Part shown: one piece after another, positions 1 to 6,906 of the stretch | How the letters are laid out: each line of letters opens with the position of its first letter | Numbering within the stretch: the first letter of the stretch is position 1 | DNA from: Planctomycetales bacterium | GTDB taxonomy: Bacteria > Planctomycetota > Planctomycetia > Pirellulales > Thermoguttaceae | Direction of reading: 5' to 3' | Length of the DNA: 10,237 nt | Assembly: GCA_007127495.1 (NCBI GenBank) | Contig: SKZG01000508.1 | Location: forward strand, 1 to 10,237 | Translations under genes and position numbers: made by a program | The notes under the pieces: model-generated | Database searches by the model: none | What the model was told of the DNA's origin: nothing | The model's input: only the letters and a program-made list of their open reading frames with translations

Positions 1-420
1 ACACGGCAGGAAGCGGTGGAGATCCGCCGCGTCTTGTCGAGCAAGGCGATCGTGAATCTGCAAAAGCTGGTCGGCTCCGTGGCGGTGAGCCAATACATCG
101 TGCAGTACGTGGCGCGGCTGGTGCGTGCCAGCCGGCCGAAAGACCCCTCGGCGCCGAAATACGTGCAGGAGCTGGTCGACTGGGGTGCCGGTCCGCGGGC
201 CGGGCAGTTCCTCATCCACGGCGGTAAGGCGCTGGCCGCCATGGACGGCCGGTTTTCGGTGGCGGTAGACGACGTGCAGAAGATTGCCGTGCCCGTGTTG
301 CGCCATCGCATCAGCACGAACTTCCAGGCCCAGGCTGAGGGGCTTGCGTCCGAAGACATCATCGAACGCCTCCTGCGCGAAACCCCGACTCCGGAAATAC
401 CGAAATACGATCGGAAGTAA
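1..420 (+). CDS. MoxR-type AAA+ ATPase, C-terminal part (5' end outside window)
   Basis: The reading frame is open from base 1 to a TAA at 418-420. About 139 residues are visible, and the gene certainly begins upstream. A GTG at base 16 lies in frame but is not a credible start, because the residues before it continue the same domain. The visible part matches the helical lid that follows the AAA core in MoxR ATPases (AAA_lid_2 type): a helix with VSQYIVQYVARLVRASR, then VDWGAGPRAGQFLIHGGKALA and a late VLRHRISTNF segment. The Walker A and B motifs would lie upstream and cannot be checked. MoxR proteins are cytoplasmic ATPases that act with VWA-domain partners as chaperone-like factors for metal or cofactor insertion and complex assembly. 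The three downstream genes are VWA-type, which fits. The stop overlaps the next start by one base, so the genes are probably translationally coupled. Family assignment is firm; the client is unknown. Confidence 0.9.
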   Translation, partial: TRQEAVEIRRVLSSKAIVNLQKLVGSVAVSQYIVQYVARLVRASRPKDPSAPKYVQELVDWGAGPRAGQFLIHGGKALAAMDGRFSVAVDDVQKIAVPVLRHRISTNFQAQAEGLASEDIIERLLRETPTPEIPKYDRK

Positions 421-1316
421 TGCCGTCCGCTGAACGCTACCTGAAGCCCGAGGTTGTCAACCAAATCAAGCGGCTTGACTTGCGCGCGCAGTTCATCGTC
501 AGGGGGTTCCTGCAGGGCCTGCACGCCAGCCCGTTCCATGGCTTCTCGGTCGAGTTCAGCGAACACCGGAGGTATACGCCCGGCGATGACCCAAAGGATA
601 TTGACTGGCTCGTGTACGCCAAGACCGATAAGTATTATGTCAAGAAGTTTGAAGCCGAGACGAACATAACGGGTTACCTGGTGATGGACTTGAGCCGATC
701 GATGGGCTACACGTACCGCCAGGAGTTGACGAAGTTCGACTATTCCATTTGCCTTGCTGCGGCCCTGGCGTACCTGATGATCCACCAGCAGGATCCCGTG
801 GGGCTGCTTACCTTCGACCGGAAGTTGCGCGGCAGCCTGGCGCCCCGCTCGCGCCGTTCGCACCTGGGCGACCTGCTTTCGCTGCTGGCCCGGTTGAAGC
901 CGGAGGGCGAGACGGACATCGCCGCCAGCCTGATTCAGGTAGCGGCGATGCTGAAGCACGCCAGTTTGGTGATGGTATTCAGCGATCTGCTGGCCGAGCC
1001 CGACGCCGTGCTCGAATCGCTGTACCGGCTTCGGCACGGCGGCCATGACGTGATCGTGTTCCACATTCTCGACGAGGCCGAGGTCCGCTTTCCGTTCGGC
1101 GGCATGGTCGAACTGGAAGACCCCGAAGATCACAGGAAACTCGCTATCGACGCCGATGGGTTCCGTCGCGATTACCTGGCGGAGGTTGACGCGTTTCGGG
1201 AGCGTTACCGCCGCGAATGTGTCCAGGCGCGCATCGACTACGTCCCGCTCGACACCAGTATGCAATTCGACCGCGCCTTGATGGAATACCTGGTGAACCG
1301 GAGCGCCCGGGGATAA
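420..1316 (+). CDS. DUF58 family protein with VWA-like domain
   Basis: A 298-residue protein starting at an ATG that shares its A with the preceding TAA (TAATG). A weak purine run (GGAAG) lies just upstream. The DUF58 signature is clear at residues 52-63 (YTPGDDPKDIDW) and continues into VKKFEAET at 74-81. The region after it has a von Willebrand A fold with a complete metal-ion-dependent adhesion site: D90-x-S92-x-S94 followed by Met, T165 in GETDI, and D189 in FSDLL. There is no signal peptide or membrane segment, so this is the short soluble class rather than the membrane-anchored DUF58 class. Members of this family sit next to moxR in many bacteria and are thought to be the VWA partner recruited by the ATPase. 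Here it probably links the MoxR ATPase to the two membrane proteins encoded downstream. The exact biochemical activity of DUF58 proteins is not established. Confidence 0.93.
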   Translation: MPSAERYLKPEVVNQIKRLDLRAQFIVRGFLQGLHASPFHGFSVEFSEHRRYTPGDDPKDIDWLVYAKTDKYYVKKFEAETNITGYLVMDLSRSMGYTYRQELTKFDYSICLAAALAYLMIHQQDPVGLLTFDRKLRGSLAPRSRRSHLGDLLSLLARLKPEGETDIAASLIQVAAMLKHASLVMVFSDLLAEPDAVLESLYRLRHGGHDVIVFHILDEAEVRFPFGGMVELEDPEDHRKLAIDADGFRRDYLAEVDAFRERYRRECVQARIDYVPLDTSMQFDRALMEYLVNRSARG

Positions 1317-1325
1317 ACTGAACAG

Positions 1326-3455
1326 ATGACCTTTGTTACCCCCGCACTACTCGCCGGAGCCTTCCTGGTAGCCGTTCCGCTCGTGCTGCACCTGATCATG
1401 CGGCAGAAGCCGAAGCGGCTGGAGTTTCCGGCGTTGCGGTTCGTTGCGCGTCGCCACGAGACGAACCAGCGCCGGCTGCGGCTGCGGCATCTGCTGTTGC
1501 TGTTGCTGCGAGCGGCTGCGATTGCTTTGTTGGCACTGGCCCTGGCACGTCCCACGCTCCGGTGGGCCGGAGCGATGGGCAGCCAGGAGGCGCCGATTGC
1601 GGCGGTGCTGGTGTTCGATGCCGCGCCGCGCATGCAGTATCGGGCGGAAAACCGCACGCGGCTTGAAGCGGCGCAGGAGTTCGGATTATGGCTGCTCGGG
1701 CAACTTCCGCGCGACAGTCAAATTGCCGTGCTCAATACCCGGCTTGGGCCGTCGGCGTTTGAGGTCGACCTGGGTTCGGCGCGCGATCGGGTCCGGCGGC
1801 TCGATCCGGTGGCCAATTCGCAATCCCTTCCCGTCGTGATCGAGGATGCCCTGCGGCTGCTTTCCGAGAGCGACCTGCCCAGCCGCGAGGTTTATGTGTT
1901 TACCGATTTGAGTCGGGCGGGCTGGCCGGACGGCGAGGTCGCCAGGCTTCAGGACCGCCTTACCGCCGTGCCCGGCGCGGCGGTTTTCCTGATTGACGTG
2001 GGCGTGGAGCAGCCGTCGAATTACGCACTGGGTGCATTGCGGCTTTCCTCGCAGGTGCTTTCCAGCCGTGGTACGCTGCAAGTGGAAACGGCCCTGCACC
2101 GCATGGGCGAGGCCGGCGAACGGACCGTGGAAGTCGTTTTGGCGGACTCCGAAGGCCAACAGCAGCGGCGCAGCCAGCAGACGGTTGCGGTGGAAGCCGA
2201 CGGGTCGCAGCGAGTCGAGTTCCGGCTGGGCGGCCTTGAGGTTGGCGCCCATCAAGGCGAGGTGCGCATTGCCGGCCAGGACGCACTGGCTGAGGACGAT
2301 GTGCGATACTTTACCGTCGAGGTGCAGCCGCCGTGGAACATCCTGGTGGCTGCGCCCGACCCGGCCGATGCCTACGCCCTGTACCTGACCGAGGCGCTGG
2401 CGCCCAGCATGTTTCGCAAGCGCGGCCAAGCGCGATTTGCGTGTCAGGTCACCTCGCTCGATAGCCTTTCGGACCGCCTCGCGGGCGACTGGTCGGCCGT
2501 GTGCCTGGTCGATCCCGGCCCCATGGAGCCGGCCGTCTGGAAGCGTTTGGCGGAGTTCGCCTCCGAGGGGCGTGGCGTGGCGGTGTTTTTGGGGAGAAAT
2601 GCCGCGGCGGTCGATTCATTCAACGAGTCGCAGGCGCAGGCGATCCTTCCGGCCCCCCTGTTGCGCCAGGCGCGGCGTCCCGGCGGCGATGTGTACTTCG
2701 CCCCCGCCGATTATCAGCACCCAGTCACCGCCGCGTTCCGCGGGCAGGCCGACGCCGTGCCGTGGAGCGCCTTCCCGGTGTTTCGCTACTGGCAGCTTGC
2801 CGACTTGGCCGCCGACGCGAGTGTCGTCGTGCCCTTCAGCGACGGCGCGCCGGCGCTCATTGAGCGTCCGGTCGGCGACGGCCGCGCAATGACCCTGACC
2901 ACGCCCGTTTCCGACCGGCCGCACCGCAACCCGTGGAACCTGTTGCCCGTGGGCGAGGCCTGGCCCTTCCTGATCCTGGCGAACGAGTTGGCGGCGTACC
3001 TGGTGGGCAGCAGCGAGGAGCAATTGAACTACGTCGCGGGGCAAACGGCGGCGCTCCGGCTCGATCCTGCCCAGCGCCGCTCGCGTTATACCCTGAGTAC
3101 CCCCGGCAAGCTGAAACTGCCCGTCACACCCGACCTGAACCGGAACGTGCTGCTGGTGAGCGCGACCGACGAACCGGGGAACTATCGCGTCCAGGCGGGA
3201 GGGCGCGAGGGGTTCGACCGAGGGTTCAGTGTCAACCTGGCCCCGCAACAAACCGAACTGCGCCGCATCGGCGAAGAGCAACTCCGGCGCATCTTCGGAC
3301 CGATGCCGTTCCAACTCGCCCGCGACCGCAAACAATTGGAAGGCAAACAGCGCGAGGCCCGCGTCGGCCGTGAATTGTTCACGCCGCTGATGCTCATGCT
3401 GATTGTCGTCCTGGGCGCCGAGCATCTTGTATCGAATCGGTTTTACCGGGAATAA
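1326..3455 (+). CDS. BatA-like membrane protein with degenerate VWA domain
   Basis: A 709-residue protein starting 9 bases after the DUF58 stop; no good Shine-Dalgarno is seen, so coupling is likely. The N-terminus is the double-membrane-anchor (BatA) type: a hydrophobic helix at about 5-24, the basic stretch MRQKPKRLEFPALRF, and a second helix at about 55-75 rich in Leu and Ala. A VWA-like domain follows at about 90-225, but its metal site is degraded. D98 is present, while the two serines of DxSxS are replaced by A100 and R102 (DAAPRM), and no GxT loop is evident, although D194 in FTDLS remains. Residues about 230-330 look like a beta-rich, Ig-like stretch. From about 335 a glutamine-amidotransferase-like region begins (PPWNILVAAPDP). 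A C-terminal helix spans about 685-702. The bulk between anchors is probably outside the cytoplasmic membrane. It may be a structural, non-metal-binding partner of the next protein. Confidence 0.87.
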   Translation: MTFVTPALLAGAFLVAVPLVLHLIMRQKPKRLEFPALRFVARRHETNQRRLRLRHLLLLLLRAAAIALLALALARPTLRWAGAMGSQEAPIAAVLVFDAAPRMQYRAENRTRLEAAQEFGLWLLGQLPRDSQIAVLNTRLGPSAFEVDLGSARDRVRRLDPVANSQSLPVVIEDALRLLSESDLPSREVYVFTDLSRAGWPDGEVARLQDRLTAVPGAAVFLIDVGVEQPSNYALGALRLSSQVLSSRGTLQVETALHRMGEAGERTVEVVLADSEGQQQRRSQQTVAVEADGSQRVEFRLGGLEVGAHQGEVRIAGQDALAEDDVRYFTVEVQPPWNILVAAPDPADAYALYLTEALAPSMFRKRGQARFACQVTSLDSLSDRLAGDWSAVCLVDPGPMEPAVWKRLAEFASEGRGVAVFLGRNAAAVDSFNESQAQAILPAPLLRQARRPGGDVYFAPADYQHPVTAAFRGQADAVPWSAFPVFRYWQLADLAADASVVVPFSDGAPALIERPVGDGRAMTLTTPVSDRPHRNPWNLLPVGEAWPFLILANELAAYLVGSSEEQLNYVAGQTAALRLDPAQRRSRYTLSTPGKLKLPVTPDLNRNVLLVSATDEPGNYRVQAGGREGFDRGFSVNLAPQQTELRRIGEEQLRRIFGPMPFQLARDRKQLEGKQREARVGRELFTPLMLMLIVVLGAEHLVSNRFYRE

Positions 3456-5710
3456 TGCGACTGACCCTCAACCCCATCACGGACAGCTACCTGCTCGTCG
3501 GCGCGGCGGCGGTGGTACTCGTTGCGCTGTTGCTGGTACGACCGCGGGCGGGAAATATGGGCCGATGGCGGCAAGTCGGATTGGTGGCGCTGCGCGCGGG
3601 TGTGATCGCCTTGGTGCTTATGCTCATGCTCCGGCCCACGCTCGTGTACACCGAAACGAGTCGGCAAGCGGCCACCCTGGTAATGCTGATCGACCAGTCG
3701 CGCAGCATGTCGGTGCGCGATATGCTCCAAGGCAAACCGCGCTGGGCCGCACTGAACGAGGCCCTGAAAGCCGCCGAAGACGACCTGCGGCAGATTGCGA
3801 GCGAGTTCGAGTTGGGGGCCTATTCCTTTGACCGTACCGCGCAGAGGCTCCCTACCGAAGGCGGGCGCATCCGGCTGCCTGAAGACCCTGCCGGAGAACA
3901 GACCGCTATCGGTGCCGCACTGGAAGAGGTGTTGCGGCAGGAGGCGGGCAAGCGACTTCTGGGTGTGCTGCTGCTGAGCGACGGCGCACAGCGGGCTTAC
4001 CCGCCGTTCGATACGCCGCCGCAAACCGCCGCCGCGACGCTCCGGCGGCTCGGAGCCCCGATGTATACCTTTCCCTTCGGTCAGTCGCGGGGTCTTGGAC
4101 AGGCGCAGGACGTGGCCGTTACCCGCCTGTTGGCGAGTCCCACGGTGTTTGTCAAGAACCGGTTGGCCGTCAGCGGCGAGGTGCGCGCCGATGGCTACGT
4201 GAACCGTACGCTGCCCGTTCGGTTGTTGTTTGAAACCGAGCCGGGGAAAATGCAATTGGTGGCCCAGCAGGACGTGCAAGTCACGACCAGCGGACAGCTT
4301 CTGCCCGTGGAGCTTGACTTCGCCCCGCAACTGCCGGGTGAATATAAACTGACGCTCGAGGTGCCGCCGCAAGCGGGTGAGCTGGTTACCACGAACAACC
4401 AGCGCAGCACCTTTGTGAACGTGCTGCCCGGCGGCCTGAGCGTACTTTACCTTGAAGGGTCGCTCCGTGTTGAGCAGCGTTTCATTCGCCGGGCGCTCGA
4501 CGCTTCGCCCGATATCCAGGTGGATTATGTACGCATCGATCCGCAAAGGCCCGAAACCCGCCCCGGCGACTTGGCCGAACGATTCAAGCCGGGCAAGTAT
4601 CAGGTGGTCATTTTGGGCGACCTCGACTCGACCGCATTCACCGAACCGGAAATGAACCAATTGGCTGACAGTGTCCGCCGCGGGACCGGGCTGATTATGC
4701 TAGGCGGCTTTCATAGTTTCGGGCCCGGCGGCTACGCCACCACGCCTCTCGCCCAGGTGCTGCCGGTGGGGATGGACCGCTTCTCTCGCCAGCAGTTTGA
4801 CGCTCCCATCCGCGAAGACGCCCACGTGCCTGGGCCCATTCAAATGATGCCCACCCCCTTGGGGCTGAGCCATTTTTCGCTTCTGCTTTCGGCTGATCGC
4901 CGAGCCAATCAGGCCGCGTGGTCGAAGCTGCCGCCGCTGGAAGGGGCGAACCGGCTGCAACGGAGGCTGTTGGCGCCCGGCGCGATCGAGTTGGCCGCGG
5001 CCGGCGATGCCCCCTTGCTGGTTGCGCACACCTACAGCGCCGGCCGCGTCATGGCCTTCGCGGCCGACAGCACGTGGCGATGGTGGATGCAGGGGTTCGA
5101 CAACGAGCACAAGCGTTTCTGGCGGCAGCTCATCCTTTGGCTGGCGCGAAAGGACGAATCGATCGAGGGCCGCGTTTGGGTGCGGCTGGAGCGGCGGCAG
5201 TTCGCCCCGGCCGAGCGCGTGGATTTCACCGTGGGCGCGCAGGCTGCCACGGGCGAGCCGCTCCAGGGCGCCCGGTTCGAAGCGAAGCTGGTTGCCCCGG
5301 ACGGCACTTCCCAACCACTCGACCTGGTCCGACAGGATGCCGAGATGCTCGGCTCGATTCGCGACGCGAAGACGGCGGGCGACTATGCCCTCGAGGTGAC
5401 CGCCACGCACGACCAGCAGCCGCTGGGCTCCTCCCGTGCCCGGTTCCTCGTGTTCGAGCAGGACCTCGAGCTGGACAACCCCGGCGCCGACTTCGCCACC
5501 ATGCAAAGCCTCGCATCGCTGACGGGCGGCGAAGCGCTCGCGCCCGAGGAACTGCCCGCGCTGGTCCGCCGCCTTGCCGCTGAGACCGATGAGCTTCTCG
5601 TCGAGCGCGAAACCAAGCGATCCCTTTGGGATACCTGGTCCGTGTTCCTCACGTTGGTCGGCCTTCTTAGCGCGGAGTGGTTTCTGCGCAAGCGGTGGGG
5701 GCTGGTGTAG
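3455..5710 (+). CDS. VWA domain membrane protein with glutamine-amidotransferase-like domain
   Basis: A 751-residue protein whose ATG overlaps the previous TAA by one base. Two N-terminal membrane helices lie at about 11-28 and 41-59. The VWA domain follows with an intact metal site: D80-x-S82-x-S84 followed by Met, T150 in GEQTAIGAA, and D176 in LLLSDGAQ. Residues about 220-325 form a beta-rich segment resembling the adhesion-like repeats common in this family. From about 328 (LSVLYLEGSLRVEQRFIRRA) a class I glutamine-amidotransferase-like fold begins. At its elbow the sequence is MLGGFHSFGPGGY (415-427), without the catalytic cysteine, so it is likely a binding rather than an enzymatic domain. 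A second conserved block reads GRVMAFAADSTWRWW. A C-terminal helix lies at about 727-745, ending in basic residues. This is the last gene of the operon and probably forms a membrane complex with the BatA-like protein upstream. Its substrate is unknown. Confidence 0.88.
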   Translation: MRLTLNPITDSYLLVGAAAVVLVALLLVRPRAGNMGRWRQVGLVALRAGVIALVLMLMLRPTLVYTETSRQAATLVMLIDQSRSMSVRDMLQGKPRWAALNEALKAAEDDLRQIASEFELGAYSFDRTAQRLPTEGGRIRLPEDPAGEQTAIGAALEEVLRQEAGKRLLGVLLLSDGAQRAYPPFDTPPQTAAATLRRLGAPMYTFPFGQSRGLGQAQDVAVTRLLASPTVFVKNRLAVSGEVRADGYVNRTLPVRLLFETEPGKMQLVAQQDVQVTTSGQLLPVELDFAPQLPGEYKLTLEVPPQAGELVTTNNQRSTFVNVLPGGLSVLYLEGSLRVEQRFIRRALDASPDIQVDYVRIDPQRPETRPGDLAERFKPGKYQVVILGDLDSTAFTEPEMNQLADSVRRGTGLIMLGGFHSFGPGGYATTPLAQVLPVGMDRFSRQQFDAPIREDAHVPGPIQMMPTPLGLSHFSLLLSADRRANQAAWSKLPPLEGANRLQRRLLAPGAIELAAAGDAPLLVAHTYSAGRVMAFAADSTWRWWMQGFDNEHKRFWRQLILWLARKDESIEGRVWVRLERRQFAPAERVDFTVGAQAATGEPLQGARFEAKLVAPDGTSQPLDLVRQDAEMLGSIRDAKTAGDYALEVTATHDQQPLGSSRARFLVFEQDLELDNPGADFATMQSLASLTGGEALAPEELPALVRRLAAETDELLVERETKRSLWDTWSVFLTLVGLLSAEWFLRKRWGLV

Positions 5711-5836
5711 AAACTGCCATCTCCCAGGGACCGCCTCATTTTTCCCGCGTGAAGCGGGACGATGACGGCAAACCGCAACCCTGGGATACGCTCCGGCTGT
5801 TGGCACAACCACCACGGTCGAGCGCGCGCAATGAAA

Positions 5837-5863
5837 CGGGGGCGACGGAATCCGTCGCCCCCG
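5837..5863 (-). terminator. Perfect 13-base inverted repeat; probable transcription terminator
   Basis: Bases 5837-5849 and 5851-5863 are exact reverse complements around a single A. This gives a 12-pair GC-rich stem with a 3-base loop. It lies 35 bases past the stop of the minus-strand dihydroorotate-dehydrogenase-like gene and 126 bases past the stop of the plus-strand operon. Read on the minus strand it is followed by TTTCATT, a short and imperfect U-tract. On the plus strand no U-tract follows. It therefore best fits a terminator for the minus-strand operon, possibly serving both directions as a barrier. The rest of the 188-base gap (5711-5898) shows no gene and no convincing second signal. 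Confidence 0.6.
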
Positions 5864-5898
5864 AAAAGGTTTCAGGCAGTGCGTACCGGCGGCTCCGG

Positions 5899-6906
5899 TC
5901 AGACGGGCTTGCCGGTGAACTTCGTCAGCACTTTCATGTAGTTGCCGCGCTCGAAGGCAGCCGGCTGCGGGCAGTTCTGCTGGCTCATGCTGCCGCGAAG
6001 CTGCTCGACCGAGTCGTACCCCTTCTCGACCATCCAGGCGGTCAAGTCCCGGATCATCCGGCCGACGTGATCAAACCCGTTCAGGTAGATGGTCGAGGCC
6101 ACCTGGGCCACGTCGGCGCCGGCCAACAGGACCTTCGCCAGCCCCTGCCCGTCATGCACGCCACTGGTGACCGCCAGCGAGGCGCTCACGCGGCCGCGCA
6201 AGATGGCCGCCCAGCGGAGCGGCAGGAGCATTTCGGCGGGCGAACTCAGCTCCAAGTGGGGCGAGGTTTCGAGGGCATCGAGGTCGATGTCGGGCTGGAG
6301 GAAGCGGTTGAACAACACGAGGCCGTCGGCACCCGCCTCGGCCAGCTTCAGGCACATGTTGCCCGGCGAGCTGAAATGCGGGCCGACCTTGACTGCCAGC
6401 GGGATGGAGAGGGACTCCTTGACCGCAGCCACGAGATCGGTGTACCGTTTCTCGACGTCGGCGGCCGACGCTTCGATGTCTGCCGCGATGAAATAGATGT
6501 TCAATTCCAGCGCGTCGGCGCCGGCTTCCTGCATCATCTTGGCGTACTTGACCCACCCGCCGGTCGACGTGCCGTTGAGGCTGGCGATGATGGGCATCGA
6601 CACGGCCTTCTTGGCCGCGGCGATGTGGTCGAGGTACATGGCCGGACCGGAGCGGTACTCGCCCTGGTCAGGGTACCAATTGGAGTGCTCAGCGTAGAAG
6701 TCGGAGCCGTACTCCGAAGCGGCCTGCAGTTCAGCCTCCTCGTGTTCGATCTGCTCCGCGAACAGCGAGGCGAGCACGGCCGCGCCGGCGCCGGCCTGTT
6801 CCAGCCGTTCGAGCCACTCGACTTGCAACGTGAGCGGGCACGCGGCGACGACCAGCGGGTTTTGAAGCTTCAATCCGAGATATGTGGTGCTCAATTCAAC
6901 GCTCAT
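5899..6906 (-). CDS. Dihydroorotate dehydrogenase-like flavoprotein
   Basis: A 335-residue protein with a TIM-barrel dihydroorotate-dehydrogenase fold, not a confirmed pyrimidine enzyme. The start is an ATG at 6906 that overlaps the nifJ stop (ATGA) and has a strong Shine-Dalgarno. Family features are the N-terminal YLGLKLQNPLVVAA, K173 in LAVKVGP, N200 in VLFN, and a late FMN-phosphate region at 247-275 (TSGVHDGQGLAKVLLAGAD, then VASTIYLNG). The loop that normally reads NxSCPN reads NIYFIA at 136-141, so the class 1 catalytic cysteine is Phe139, and no serine replaces it as in class 2. The substrate-loop NSMGLPN equivalent also appears altered (about 75-80, HSNWYP). FMN binding is likely, while dihydroorotate oxidation is doubtful. 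Coupling to nifJ suggests a role in or around pyruvate:ferredoxin oxidation, perhaps as an electron-transfer or accessory flavoprotein. That role is inferred. No iron-sulfur motif or membrane segment is seen. Confidence 0.88.
   Translation of the reverse strand: MSVELSTTYLGLKLQNPLVVAACPLTLQVEWLERLEQAGAGAAVLASLFAEQIEHEEAELQAASEYGSDFYAEHSNWYPDQGEYRSGPAMYLDHIAAAKKAVSMPIIASLNGTSTGGWVKYAKMMQEAGADALELNIYFIAADIEASAADVEKRYTDLVAAVKESLSIPLAVKVGPHFSSPGNMCLKLAEAGADGLVLFNRFLQPDIDLDALETSPHLELSSPAEMLLPLRWAAILRGRVSASLAVTSGVHDGQGLAKVLLAGADVAQVASTIYLNGFDHVGRMIRDLTAWMVEKGYDSVEQLRGSMSQQNCPQPAAFERGNYMKVLTKFTGKPV

Noticed and set aside
16..420. GTG at base 16 as the start of a small 134-residue gene
   Set aside because: The frame is open to the window edge, and the residues before the GTG continue the same helix. 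This is the tail of a longer MoxR gene.
5744..5758. Short hairpin (5-base stem CCCGC/GCGGG) just after the plus-strand operon
   Set aside because: The T-run lies before the stem on the plus strand rather than after it, and the minus-strand reading gives an A-run. It does not look like an intrinsic terminator in either direction.
3443..5815. Two long minus-strand open frames (3443-4660 and 4700-5815) opposite the last VWA gene
   Set aside because: They are shadows of GC-rich coding sequence. They show no recognisable domain and have low-complexity basic composition, while the plus-strand gene has clear motifs throughout.
5885..5899. Inverted repeat ACCGG-5-CCGGT at the stop of the DHOD-like gene
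   Set aside because: A stem of 5 bases in GC-rich DNA is expected by chance, and it overlaps the stop codon without a following U-tract.
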